From Zasmidium citrigriseum (taxonomy: Eukaryota; Ascomycota; Dothideomycetes; Mycosphaerellales; Mycosphaerellaceae), in the NCBI GenBank assembly GCA_002786025.1, contig NHNW01000079.1:62001-126000 (forward strand): a stretch of 64,000 nucleotides of DNA, read 5' to 3'. This document shows, one piece after another, positions 9,834 through 21,086 of the stretch; within the stretch, counting starts at the first letter, position 1, and each line of letters opens with the position of its first letter. Under the pieces are notes generated by a model, which saw only the letters and a list, made by a program, of their open reading frames with translations, had not been told where the DNA came from and ran no database searches. The position numbers and the translations under genes are program-made.

Positions 9834-10192
9834 ATGCGAAGTCCACAGCAACATCGCGCTTCTCTTGGAAAGTCGGCTGTGAACACCTGCCAAATGGTCT
9901 GGCACAACATCATGGATGCTTGGGACTCTGCTCCGTGGGTGATGAAATTGTTCGACAATCTGATATCGAATGCTCAAAAGACATTGATGTGGACCGTACC
10001 TCCATCTCGACCACAACTCAGCTAGCCGAGCAGCCGCCACCGACCTTTGACATGTCGGATATGGATCTTGGAGGAATCTCAGACATTTGGCAATCTCATC
10101 CAATGCTCTCCAATATGTTTGACTTCCCAATGAGCCACACCGGCGCAAATGGATTATCCTTTGCATTTACGCCCATGGGAGATGCGAGTTGA
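9834..10192 (+). pseudogene. possible C-terminal relic of a fungal transcription factor
   Basis: Two adjacent frames look like the end of a fungal-specific regulator. One (9834 on) reads VWHNIMDAWDSAPWVMKLFDN; the other, ending at 10192, reads MSDMDLGGISDIWQSHPMLS followed by a short tail with MFDFPMSHTG. They switch near 10005-10025 with only 26-30 nt between usable GT and AG, too short for a normal intron, so a frameshift is more likely. No DNA-binding domain or middle homology region is found upstream. The assignment rests on general resemblance and is weak. Confidence 0.35.
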
Positions 10193-10475
10193 ACTCAGAC
10201 TCGAGCCGCACCTCCTGACGAACATGTTTCTCTCGCCTGAGAGTGTTCTCTTCTGGGACGAAGTCTATTCAGATCGCAGGACAGGTCTCAGGAAGTTGCG
10301 AAGTACTGTGTGGCGACTCAACGCGGGTTTGGTCTCAACGCAGCTATTGTGAAGCTATAACATCGATGTATCCAATTGCCAACATACTTGGATGGCTCGG
10401 AGGCTGCAGACCGCTTGCGTGGTTTCTCTCCATCCTCTACTGGAATGACCTGCTCCATGGACCGTGGCAGGTTGG
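10193..10475. other. intergenic, nothing recognised
   Basis: About 280 bp between the transcription-factor relic and the stop of the SDR. Only overlapping short ORFs. Confidence 0.4.
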
Positions 10476-11508
10476 TCATATTCGGCCAGCATGCATGCCT
10501 CCTGTGATCAGCATCTCAGCACCCGTCATGTACGCACTTGCTTCTGACAGCATGAAGACGGCGGCTCCTTTCAAGTCCGTACGATCGCCAATTCTTCGCA
10601 TGGGAGGAGCATTGTCGAAGATCTCTCCCAGGTGCGGGGCCCTGACGGCCAATGCCGCTGTCAAATCCGTCTTGATGTACCTTTTTTCGAATCTGTCAGC
10701 GAAAGCGATCAATGATCAAGAATGGAGGCTCGACAGACCCTGGCGACAGGCAATTCACTCGAATATCGTGTTCCGCAAGTTCGACGCCGAGCTGTTTTCC
10801 CAGCGATAACACTGCGCCTTTACTCATGCAGTAGTCGCTGGTAAACTGGCCTTTGCTCGCCATGTGGGCAGAAATGGATGAGATCATGACCACGGAGCCT
10901 CGACTTGAGATATTCTCAAGCCTATGTTGTTTGAGCATCTGCGCAGCAGCAAGCTGAACGGCATAGTACGTTCCGAGCGAGTTGATGTTCAAACATCGTC
11001 GCACGTCCTCCGGTCTCCGTTCCAAGAAGCGTTGATCTGAGACGACACCGGCCGCGGTTATCCTGTACCAGGCATCAGCATATGTGCCTACCTCATCTTC
11101 GCGGCGAAACTCGACTCACATGCCATCGACTCGGCCAAAATCCTCAACAATATGCCGCATCGTGTCACTCAAGACATCGTACTCAGTGACGTCGGATCTG
11201 CATGGGATGTCAGTATTGAGAGCTCTTCTGTCGATACGGACCATTCACTCGTACCTGTAGTATTTCGCTTTCGTCCCGTGGATCTTGTTCAGAAGATTAA
11301 ACTTTTCATCAGGCTGAGGGGAAGCGTCGACGATGGCCACGGACGCCCCGGCTTCAGCCACGGCGAAGGCTAGGGCAATGCCAATACCGCGCGCACCGCC
11401 AGTGATGACGATGACATGACCATCAAGGGACATCAGATCCTTCACCCTGGTAGAGATGTACTTCTCCTCATTGTGAGGTGTCGTCTCAGTTGGAGAGATG
11501 CTTCCCAT
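10476..11508 (-). CDS. short-chain dehydrogenase/reductase (classical SDR)
   Basis: Four exons, 11508-11255, 11197-11120, 11062-10739 and 10692-10476, give 290 residues. The nucleotide-binding motif TGGARGIG is at 36-43, the catalytic Ser lies in VVMISSISAH and the catalytic Tyr-x3-Lys in SDYCMSKGAV, followed by RVNCLSPG and the C-terminal EMLITGGMHAG that marks classical, mannitol dehydrogenase-like fungal SDRs. The last intron uses the rare donor GTCTGT but restores the frame exactly (LSPG to F-E-K-R-Y-I-K-T-D-L). The gene is divergent from the sugar transporter at 11996 across a 487-bp shared promoter. A role in polyol or ketose reduction is plausible from context only. Confidence 0.88.
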
Positions 11509-11995
11509 GGCTGCAAACTTGTGTTCATGTAACAGTCTGTTTCATGCCAGGATTTGGTGACAGGATATCAAAACATCAAGCCAAAGAGCCACAATCCGCA
11601 CTTACCATCTCTCGACTTATAACCGCTTTGTGGCTGCAAGTGCCGGCTGTAAAGATCCTTCGGCAGGCAATATTTGCACGCCAATGCGAGCAATGGCTCC
11701 CGAAAGGCTAGTAGAGCGCTTTAGCCGAGAGACGAAGCCTTTGCTCCTTGCAGTGCATAGCCTATTCAACCACGAGAGTTCGGCTGTCGAGGGTCATCCG
11801 GCCTGGGCCACGTGTCAGTCAGGCTATCTCCATGTTCCCCATGGGGAACCATGTAGGCTATTTCGGAAGCAAGCAGGTCTTAAAGTCTCAGTCTTCGGTG
11901 ATGAGAACTATATCGACAGGTGTAACTCCGAGACTGTCACACCACATCGAAAGACTCGTCTCGTTACCTTACGTCTCTCCACTCGAACCAAAGAA
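11509..11995. promoter_or_regulatory. divergent promoter, SDR and sugar transporter
   Basis: A 487-bp region between two genes transcribed away from each other. No specific operator recognised. Short ORFs here do not extend either gene. Confidence 0.45.
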
Positions 11996-13741
11996 ATGAT
12001 CGAACTCCGAGGACAGCGGCTTTTGGCTGCCATTATAGCCTGCTCTTGCCTCGACTTCTGGTAGGCAGCGTGCAAGCAACCATAGCAATGTCCAGCTAAC
12101 ACTAGTGCACAGTGAGAAGCTCAGTATTGCTCGATACGCTGATGGATCGTCTGATGATTCGTAGTACTCTTTGGATATGACCAGGGTCTCTTCGGCGGCA
12201 TCCTCACCAGCGAGGAGTTTCTGTCGTCTATCGGCAATCCGGACTCTACGATGACTGGACTGGTCACGGCAATCTACGACATTGGCTGCGCCATGGGCGC
12301 CGTTGTGGCCTACATCTGGGGAGACCAGCTGGGACGAAAGCGATCCATTATCTGGGCAAACGTCCTCGTTATTGTGGGAGCGGCTATCCAGACCGCGTCT
12401 TTTGATTACTGGCAGATGTTCGTGGCACGCATAATTGCGGGCGTAGGAGTCGGACTGTCCACGGTGGCCGTTCCAATTCTCCAGTCCGAGACTTTGCCCG
12501 CCCGTAAGAGAAGTGCTCTGTTCGTCTGCCAGACTATAGTGGTTTTGATCGGAGTGGCCACCGCATCATGGCTATGCTTTGCATTCCTTTACACCACAGG
12601 ATCGATGCAATGGCGCTTTCCAGTTGCATTTCAGATCGTCTATTCGGGCCTCGTTCTGGTCAGCACGTTGTTCGTTCCTGAGACACCCAGATGGCTGGCC
12701 AGTCGCGAGCGCCTGGATGAGGCTCGGAATGTGATCGCTCGACTCCTTGATCGCCCAGAAGACGACGAAGCCGTTCAAGGCCAGCTGACCGAGATTATGA
12801 ACGCCCTGGCCACTGAGACCGATGGAGAGGACGTTGGTTGGATGGAAGTCTTCACCAATCGAACGAAATCTCGGAATCTGCAACGTGTGCTTCTCGGGAT
12901 GGGACCTTATATGATGAATCAATGGTCGGGTTGCAATTCTTTGACAGTGAGTTAGCTTGGCAACACGTTTTTCGAATGTTGGACTGATCAGCCCTAGTAT
13001 TACATGGCCTACATTCTTCAGGACTACTTGGGATACTCCCAAACTATGTCCCTAATCCTGACCTCCGTCGCATTCACGATATACTTCATCTTCGCCGCTC
13101 CACCCTACTTTTACATCGACCGGATTGGCAGAAGGTGGACAATCATAGGCTCATCCATTGGTTGTGCATCTTGCATGGCTATCATCGCCGGATGTCTTCT
13201 CACCCGAGCGCAATCGAGTGTCATCGCGGCGGTCGCTTTCATGTTCCTCTACCTGGCTTGTTTCTCAATGGGGATCCTGCCCGTGAGCTGGTCATACTCG
13301 GCTGAGATACAACCGCTTCATGTCCGCAGTAAGGCCACGGCGGTGGGCGTCTTCAGCCACTGGATGTCCAACTTTGTTGTGGTCTTTGTCACACCAATCG
13401 GACTCTCCAGCATTGGTGGAAACTACTTCTGGATCTGGGCTGGTGTGTGTGCGTCTTTTGTGCCACTGGTTTGGTTCTTTGGAGTCGAGACTTCAGGGCG
13501 AACTCTGGAACAAGTCGATGAGATGGTACGAGATCTACATCAGAATGAGTTGACAAGCGCTGACCATCGACGACAGTTTTACAACAACCCACGAATCTTG
13601 ATGGGTTTGAACCCCCAGAACAGGAAGGTAATCCGCCAAAGCAAGGATGATGAAGAGATGCATTTCCGGGCGATCAATGAGAAGGCCAAGGTTGAACAGG
13701 TCAGCTATGTCGAGAACAAGTCCGCGGATATGAATATCTAG
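11996..13741 (+). CDS. MFS sugar transporter
   Basis: Exon 1 (11996-12060) starts MIELRGQRLLAAIIACSCLDF; exon 2 (12165-12946) continues LFGYDQGLFGGILTSEEF, the TM1 signature of fungal sugar porters; exon 3 (12998-13741) follows a clean intron. WGDQLGRKRS, VPETPRWLASRERLDEA and the RIGRRW loop are sugar-porter landmarks, and about 12 membrane segments are expected. Splicing 12061-12164 as one intron leaves the frame off by one base. It is restored only if an 11-nt micro-exon (12113-12123) is used, or if the extra G at the exon 1 donor is a mutation. The gene may therefore be functional with a micro-exon or be freshly broken. The substrate is unknown; it is paired with an SDR and lies near polyol enzymes. 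Confidence 0.75.
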
Positions 13742-13820
13742 ATTCTGTTCGATGGCTTCTTTCATCTGTTTTGAAAAAGCTACGGCCGCTTGATCTAGCG
13801 AATACGCGCTCAATTTGAAT

Positions 13821-15450
13821 CTATTGCTTTGCCTGACCAGTTCCCTGACCCGGATACTTGAATGCATATCGGCTATGCCGACGCATTTTCATCCCATACC
13901 ATCGAAAGACGAAGGGAAACGGCATGAGAACAAGAGTCAAGAACGCTAACAGATTCGTCGCCCAGCGTGTACCAAGATTCCTGTATAGTGCGGGAGCAAA
14001 CAGGGGAAAGGCGAATCCGAACAGTGATCTGACGAATGAGTTTGCGGATAGTGCAGCGTTGGCCAGAAGTAGATACGTTTCGATGATATAGCCCAGTCCG
14101 GGGAGGAAGATCAAAAGGATCCCAATGCCAATTGCCACGGTCGAGATGATCTGGGGAGCTGCATTGACGTGCGGTGAAGAAACTCCAGAGAACCAGAAAA
14201 GACCAATTGGCAGCATGACGGCCCCAAGCATCATCGGGATAAGCTGGTCCTCCGGACCTCGCTTGGGGATCCTGAGCATCTTCATGATCTGCGGAGAGAA
14301 GACTAGCAGAATGCAGGCGATTATGAATCCGCCGAGGAGACCTAGGAATGGGAGTGACGCTACGCCTGCGGACCATCCTCGATCGATCTGGAACGAGATT
14401 GGGAATGCTTCGAGAGTCAGGTATAAGATTCCGTACACGAGGGACAGATAGATGGTCAAGATGGCGAGTATCGGTTCCACAACGAGCATATGCAACGGCG
14501 TCTTCATGTACTTGGACATGAACTCACTCAATGTGATGCTGTGCTGTTGCGCTTTTGGACCGGCATCAAGGTTTCCGTTGGATTTTGTCATTTTGCGAGC
14601 CCGCCTTCTCTGAAGCACTGCTTGAGATGTCTCCGGAATGACGAAGTATGCGAGTATCAGCGAAGGTCCGGTCATGATGAGGGTTATCCAGGCAGTCCAT
14701 CTCCAGCCAAGATACGATTCGGTGATAAACGCTCCGATGACTGGACCCAGGGCTGGTCCAAAGAAGACGTTACCAAGAAACAGAATTGTCGATAGACGAC
14801 GTGTCGCTGGATCCAAGATGTCGACGCTAATGCCTGTATCTGTCAGACATGAATCTTGTCGAGGCAAAAGAAATTTTACCTGCAGGAATGGCAAACATGG
14901 CCGACCCAAAAGTTCCAGTAAGAAAGCGGCTGATCAAAATCGTTTGAACGTTCTGAGCAACGCCCCATGGGATTTGAAAGACGCAAAAGAGTACCATTGC
15001 AGTCCACATCGGTCTTGTGCGTCCATATGCGTCCGCAAGCGGTGCCCAAAGTAATGGACCTTGTCGATCTTAGTTGTCGAGCATTTCTTCCGATGCTTGC
15101 TTGGACTCACCGAAAGAATACCCCAACACGTACAGAGATATGCCCAAGATCATAACTACATCACTCGTCTGGAACCTCGCCGCAGTCACGAAGATCGTTG
15201 CCGAGTAGACACTGCTTGCGAAAGAAACACAAAATGTCAACCACGACTTCATGACATTGATAGACCACTTTCGTCGCATAGAGAGATTCTTCGGGTTCTT
15301 GGGATCGGCATCCCAGTCTGGCTTCTCGTTCTCTGTCTCGTGGCCATCGGTACTGGGGTTGGCAGCTTCTGTATTCGAAATGGTCGATGCTCCCGGAATC
15401 GAATCCTTCTTTGTGGAAGCTTCCACATCAATATCTGTGCTGCTGGTCAT
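13821..15450 (-). CDS. MFS transporter, DHA1 drug:H+ antiporter type
   Basis: Exons 15450-15111, 15059-14880 and 14833-13821 give about 510 residues from the first ATG (the frame also extends six codons to a TTG). A hydrophilic Ser/Thr/Glu-rich N terminus with WDADPKNPKNLSMRRKW precedes TM1, as in fungal DHA1 proteins; PLADAYGRTRP is the loop 2-3 motif A equivalent, and GPVIGAFITESYLGWRW matches motif C with the following Trp-rich turn. Introns are 51 and 46 nt. It is convergent with the sugar transporter, with 79 bp between the stops. Export of a small toxic or secondary compound is the family role; the substrate is not known. Confidence 0.88.
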
Positions 15451-16102
15451 ACTGTGCAACGATCCCAAAGTGAGAGACTTGACAATGTGGAGGGACCAAG
15501 GTGTCAGGTGGCATACAGAGATGGGAGTTGGCGGGGATCAGTTGCATATATCATTTGGTTTCCCGAGCAGACAGGAGACTGGCACTACTGCACAAGCTTC
15601 AGCTCTGTCGATCACCAGTCGTTGGGAGTCCACAATTTGCAGGATGCTGCTTATCATCTTCCCGAGCAAACAAACTTCAGCCTCGGGGTCATGGCTTACT
15701 CGATGTACGCACGTATCACCGAGAGGGGATCACTCTCTGCTTTGCAATAAGGGTCGAGTCAGTTTAACCACACGCATGTCGAAGGACCAATCTTACCATT
15801 CCGTTGACGTTGTCAGTCAGCTGGCCGAAACCTCGCAATCGGTCACGAATGCGAGACTAGCGATGTCGATCTGTTTTGGAGCCTTGCAATCAGCCACAGT
15901 TGCTGCTGACGATGCCGTTGGTAGTATGTAGGTATCCACGGGAGGCGAAACTAAAGAAAGGAACCACTACGCAATCGCTGCCATCCTCTCGCCAGCGCAT
16001 GCCCAGATATTCCTCTCCAAATGCCTACTCACATTACTATAGCCTTTCCCCGTTCCCAGCAGCATCTGCCATGGCACCTCGTGTCGAGAACGCTATCTCA
16101 AT
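15451..16102. promoter_or_regulatory. divergent promoter, DHA1 transporter and CYP52-like P450
   Basis: About 650 bp between two divergently transcribed genes. No regulatory motif or extra gene could be supported. Confidence 0.4.
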
Positions 16103-17629
16103 ATGTTGCTCACATTATTTTCTTTGCTTGATTCTCAGCTCTTTTTGACTTTAGCAGCTACCCTGCTTGTCACCATCATTGTTGACTTCTACATTTGCCG
16201 GTCAAAACACGATGGCGTCTCTGGCAAACCGAAGAGTCTCCTCCAATGTTCAAGACTTGGGTTCCGAATGCTTTGGCAATCCTTCACTCATCTCAGGAAC
16301 GGTTCTTACCTTGATCTTGTATGGAGCAGATTCAAAGCCTTTGGCACTACATTCAAGTTCTATCAATTGGGCTCCGAAGGCATCCTCACAAACGATCCCG
16401 AGAACGTGAAGGCAATCCTATCGACGCAGTTCCGGGACTTTGGGCTGGGAAGTGCAAGAGAAGAGCACTTCGAGCCGTTCATCGGTCATGGCATCTTCAC
16501 GGCAGATGGAACAGACTGGCAGCACTCAAGACAGCTGGTACGACCTTGCTTCAACAGTGCCAATCTGAACGATTTGCCCAGCTTCGAGCACCATGTCACC
16601 GCCTTTCTAAACCATATCCCAAGCAGCCGCGATGTTGAAATCGACCTCCAAGAGCTCTTCCTCAGCTTGACCATCGATATTGCCACGGAAGTTCTCTTCG
16701 GCCACTCCACCTCATTGCTCCAAGGGAACGACTGCGAGAACGGCGAACGTTTCGCGACGGCATTCCGGCGATCGCAAGAGGCCATCGTAAGATCCTTCGC
16801 TCTTGGATGGATCTCAAGATTCTTGCCTGGATTCGCCCAAGCGGAAGCAGACAAGAAGGCCATGCAAGACTTTGTGTCTCCCTTTGTGGAGCGGGCGACC
16901 AGTTCGAAGCATGCGGCTGAATGCTTGTCCACGAATCGCAGATATGACTTCGTATCTGAGCTCGCGGAATACACCACCGATCCAAAGCTGATCTCGGGGA
17001 GTCTACTCAACCTCCTACTCGCCGGCCGAGACACCACCGCAAGCCTGCTGAGCAGCTTATTCTTTGTTCTCGCCAGAAACCCGAGCATTTACGAACGCTT
17101 GACCGACGATATCTCTGAGACAATCAAGGCTGATGAGCCCCCAACGTTGGAGCAATTGAGATCAATGCCATATCTGAAAGCCTGCGTTAACGAGTGTCTG
17201 AGACTCTACCCACCCATTCCGCGGAATTCGAGAACGGCTCTTCGAGATACAACACTGCCAAAGGGTGGAAGTTCCGACGGCTCGCAGCCCATCTTCGTCA
17301 GGAAAGGAACACAAGTCGGCTATCAGATCTATTCGATGCATCGGAGACAAGACATCTTTGGGGAGGATGCAGAAGCCTTTGTGCCGGAACGTTGGATGCG
17401 TCCTGGCTTTCGACCCGGTTGGGCATTCCTGCCATTCAACGGAGGTCCACGAATCTGTCTCGGACAAAGTTTTGCCCTCACACAGGCGATGTACGTCACT
17501 GTGCGACTACTGCAACAGTTCGAAAAGCTGGAAAGCGTTGATGATCGCCCGTGGACAGAGGATCTTGGGCTGAGCTGCTCTCTGCGGCACGGAGTGAGAG
17601 TGCGCGTGAAACGCAAAGGCTCCGAATGA
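16103..17629 (+). CDS. cytochrome P450, CYP52-like
   Basis: Intronless, 508 residues. A single N-terminal membrane anchor (LFLTLAATLLVTIIVDFYI) is followed by the P450 fold: I-helix AGRDTT starting at A307, ExxR (ECLR) at 364-367, PERW, and heme loop FNGGPRICLGQ with the thiolate ligand C452. The wording of these motifs and the absence of introns fit the CYP52 family, which hydroxylates alkane and fatty-acid chain ends at the ER. The expected reaction is omega-hydroxylation; the substrate is unproven. It is the first of two P450s in the same orientation, separated by 0.94 kb, and is divergent from a DHA1 exporter. Confidence 0.9.
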   Translation: MLLTLFSLLDSQLFLTLAATLLVTIIVDFYICRSKHDGVSGKPKSLLQCSRLGFRMLWQSFTHLRNGSYLDLVWSRFKAFGTTFKFYQLGSEGILTNDPENVKAILSTQFRDFGLGSAREEHFEPFIGHGIFTADGTDWQHSRQLVRPCFNSANLNDLPSFEHHVTAFLNHIPSSRDVEIDLQELFLSLTIDIATEVLFGHSTSLLQGNDCENGERFATAFRRSQEAIVRSFALGWISRFLPGFAQAEADKKAMQDFVSPFVERATSSKHAAECLSTNRRYDFVSELAEYTTDPKLISGSLLNLLLAGRDTTASLLSSLFFVLARNPSIYERLTDDISETIKADEPPTLEQLRSMPYLKACVNECLRLYPPIPRNSRTALRDTTLPKGGSSDGSQPIFVRKGTQVGYQIYSMHRRQDIFGEDAEAFVPERWMRPGFRPGWAFLPFNGGPRICLGQSFALTQAMYVTVRLLQQFEKLESVDDRPWTEDLGLSCSLRHGVRVRVKRKGSE

Positions 17630-18566
17630 TGTGTTAGGAGATGTTGAAGGGAATAGAGATTGTTGAGTCGGACGTAATTGGATAGACCATAAAATGCAGA
17701 GCTGTTTCCGTGCATTGACATGACGTGGCTGACCGGAATCGGTTGACGATCTTCCTTCTGCAGCCACTCCCGATCAGGGCAGTGCATAGCACGTTCTGAG
17801 GTCTCGCAACCCCAGAATACAGGCAGTCCATCATATGCATCGTGACAGCATCCGGAGCGATATTTCAAACCATCGCGATCGATCGACTGCTCCGAAGCAT
17901 CAACAATAAACCACGGATTGATTGGATCCACAAGTTGGGGGCCGTCTTCCAGATGTAAGCCGACAATGATTGCACCATTCTGGTAACAAGGTAGTAGATT
18001 TTGCGAGCCACGTCTTACTCAAAGCGCGCTTATTGCACCAACAAGGTCTTTATAATGTCGTACTCGGAAATCATTGTGGCTGAGCTAAACTCCTGGATCC
18101 ACAGCTAAGCGCTACGGTTCCTCAGCCTTGCGGGATGAGCAAGGGTTGCAAGATGCGCGATCCGGAACACTACACTTCTCCAATCTGAAGATCGACGGTA
18201 CAGGATCGTGCTCCCAAGGATGAGTTGGAGCGATCCACTGCTCCTTGATGAAGGGAGTGGGAGTAGGTTTGTAGTGAAGCCTGCCCCAGAAAGTCCACGA
18301 ACGCCAAGACGTTCTTCCCATCTCGAGGCGATTCTGCGAATGCATGGCAGTCGCGAGTACGAGCACTTTCCACTTACCACACTTCTTCCTGTTCACGTCG
18401 GTGGTCTCCCAGATATACGAACACGCCGCCTGCGACCTACAACAACGTCACAATTGAACTCATGCTTGATACTGTGGGGTGTTGAGCCAGCTCCTCTTTT
18501 CGAGACACTTGATCCTCAAGTGGTGCCAGCAGACCGCGGAGCAGCGTCACAGAAGAGCAATCTGAG
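17630..18566. other. intergenic between P450 genes, with an unexplained antisense frame
   Basis: On the minus strand, 18010 to about 17640 is open and protein-like (LLPCYQNGAIIVGLHLED, GCCHDAYDGLPVFWGCE, HCPDREWLQ), then runs into the antisense of the P450 3' end. No start codon, clear acceptor or known family was found, so no gene is called. Another short minus ORF at 18112-18396 is not recognised either. Confidence 0.4.
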
Positions 18567-20130
18567 ATGGCTCTAATCTTACTCTTATCCGTCTTCCTCA
18601 TCATCGGCATCTTGTACGCATACAGCAACGCATCTGCGAAATCCAAGCCGATCGACCTACCGCATCCCGAACAAGGCCCGTTGTCCAAACGCCTTCTGAT
18701 CGAGCCTTCGCCCCCTCAGGTCGAGGCTTGGTCTCGAGACATCCCAAATGATGGGCTTCTACAGTATTTCGGCATCCTGGGCCAGAAGAGAATCCTCGTC
18801 ACGGATTCAAAAGCTATTCATGAGATCTTCCAGTCTCATACCTACAGCTACGTCAAGCCGCCGGCGGTCTCGAAGCTTTTGAAGTCAGTACTGGGAGAAG
18901 GCTTGGTGGTCGCCGAGGGTGATGTGCATCGTGTAAGAGGCTCGAATGCAAGTTCAAAATGTAGGATCGATGCTGATGCGACCCTAGATGCAACGTAAGA
19001 TCCTCCAACCGGCATTCAAGCTCCGCTCAGTCAAAGACCTCTATCCTCTATTCTGGACCAAAACTACTGAGCTGGTCACGACATTTGAAAAGGCCGTTCT
19101 GAACCAGGGCACCATCGATGTGGTAGACTACAACAGCCGCGTGACTCTCGATGTTATCGCAAAAGGCGGCTTCGGAGTCGATGTTGACAGCCTCACGAAC
19201 CCTGAGAGTCACTTCTACACGGAGTACATCAAAGGCTTCATGCCAAGCCGACATGCTCAAGCATACCGGCTTCTGGCGTTGATATTCCCGGAATGGGTGT
19301 TGGACATCTTGCCAATCAAAAGGAATCAAGAGCTTCGATCTACTGTGAGGACTGTGAGGAATCTAATCCGGCAGAAAATCTCACAAGAGCAAGATGAGAA
19401 GTCAGCGTTGAAGGCTGAGCAAAGGAACGACGTCATTAGCGCCATCCAAAAGAATGGCGAGATCCTGGATGCAGATATGCTGGTCAATCAATGCCTCACC
19501 TTCCTCGGAGCCGGTCACGACACAATCTCCCAGTCTCTCAACTGGGGCATCTACGAACTGAGCATCAACCCAGACGTCCAAACCAAGCTCCGGCAGGAAG
19601 TCCAGCAAGTTCTCCCAAGTCTATCATCTGCATCAATGCCCAACGCCGAGACTCTCGAGAGCGTCGATACAATGCCCTACCTAACAGCGGTCTGTAACGA
19701 GATTCTTCGCCTCCACCCACCGATTCACCACCTTCACCGCCAAGCCCTGCAGCCCGTTACCCTCAACCATCAGACCCTCCCCGCGGGCTCCAAATTCATC
19801 ATCTCCATCAACGCAATGAACCACTCGCCAGACCTTTGGAGTGACGACCCAGCCAAGTTCGACCCAGATCGCTGGCTGCAGGATCCAAGTGGCGGAGCCA
19901 AAGACCGACAGGCCTTCCTATCTTTCAGTCAGGGTCCGAGGTCATGCATCGGCGAGAAGTTTGGCAGAGCGGAGATGGCGTTTATTCTGGCGGGATTGGT
20001 GCAGAGCTTTGAGATGGAGTTTGTGGGTGCTGGGGAGAGTGGACGGGAGAAGGAGATCTCGTTGGAGTATGGGACTGTGACGAGATTGGAAGGGAGTTTG
20101 AAGATTCGGCTCAAGCCTGTACAGTCTTGA
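18567..20130 (+). CDS. cytochrome P450 (family not resolved)
   Basis: Exon 1 18567-18932 and exon 2 18988-20130 join in phase (DVHR to MQRKILQPAF) across a 55-nt GTAAGA..CTAG intron, giving 502 residues. The N-terminal anchor ALILLLSVFLIIGILYAYS is followed by the I-helix LGAGHDTISQ, the NEILR ExxR helix and the heme loop FSQGPRSCIGEKFG with C442. The sequence is clearly different from the CYP52-like neighbour, so this is not a recent tandem copy. The wording resembles CYP4/CYP3-clan fungal P450s. The substrate is unknown. It is convergent with the small secreted-protein gene, with 84 bp between the stops. Confidence 0.88.
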
Positions 20131-20214
20131 CGGTATGCACACTCCTGTCGTATCTCCCTAATCCAGAACACATCTCCCCAACGCCAACGCTTCCGAGACA
20201 GATCTGAGCTTCTT

Positions 20215-20805
20215 TCAAACACAGACTGGCGTAGTAGTTGGCACATTGACCGGCAACTCGGGATTCTCATGACTGCACCCCTTCATAGAACCCATAAAGA
20301 AGTCATCGACGGCGAGCTTAAATCCAGCACCACACTCAGGATCACTGAATCAACCGTCAGCATCAACAATTACCGTCACCTCAAGGCCAGGGGGGACTTA
20401 CTTCGGATCCTTCCCAACACCCCCAAACCACGAACAAACATCATGCGAAAAGCACTCCTGGGTATACACACTGCCAACCGAAATCCCGTTACAGCCGGTG
20501 CCGCAGCGGCCGATGCAGCCGTAACTACCACAAGATATCAGCACAATTTCATACCCTTCCCTCCCACACATGACTTACTCCCCAGTATAATTATGTCTAC
20601 TCCCAAAATTACTCCCCACGATCCCCGTCCAAGTACACTTCTTCCCCTCCGCATTCGTCCAGGTGGCTGTCGCGTTGGCGCCGACGTCGAGACATTTGAT
20701 GGGTTTCGTGCCGAAGGGGTGTGCGAGGACGAGGGTGGTTAGGCAGGCGAAGAGGAGGCTTGTTAGCCAGAGGAGGGCGAAGAAGCACATCATGGGTGGA
20801 GGCAT
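20215..20805 (-). CDS. small cysteine-rich secreted protein with HDxC motif
   Basis: Three exons, 20805-20579, 20524-20402 and 20344-20215, give 159 residues; the unspliced frame shows only the first exon. A hydrophobic N terminus (FFALLWLTSLLFACLTTLVLA, likely signal peptide) is followed by about 130 residues with ten or more cysteines. The core has YGCIGRCGTGCNG, then YTQECFSHDVCSWF. The C-F-x-HD-x-C block resembles the calcium-site/active-site helix of secreted phospholipase A2 and recurs in a widespread family of uncharacterised fungal secreted proteins. Catalysis is not assured. It may be an effector-like or cell-surface protein. Confidence 0.8.
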
Positions 20806-21086
20806 GCGATGTTGGGTGACGGAGGTTGGGATGGGTGTGGTGGAAATAGTTAGTGCGGCTCTGTCGAGTTGATTTTAATGGTGGGGATTTGGACCATTTG
20901 TGCGTTGGCGAATTGGGTGTGCTGGGAGTAAGCCTTGCGCAAGCTTACTCTTGGTGAGCTTGGGAGTGGTAAGGCTGTGATAGAGTTCGTGGGTTACCAT
21001 CGAGCTTATGGAGAGTGGAGAACCCATTACCTATACAAACTCCATCACCTACCCCATAGACACCTCCCTCGCATCAACTACTTCCA
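20806..21086. other. gap, nothing recognised
   Basis: About 280 bp between the start of the secreted-protein gene and the stop of the MDR dehydrogenase; presumably the secreted-protein promoter. Confidence 0.4.
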
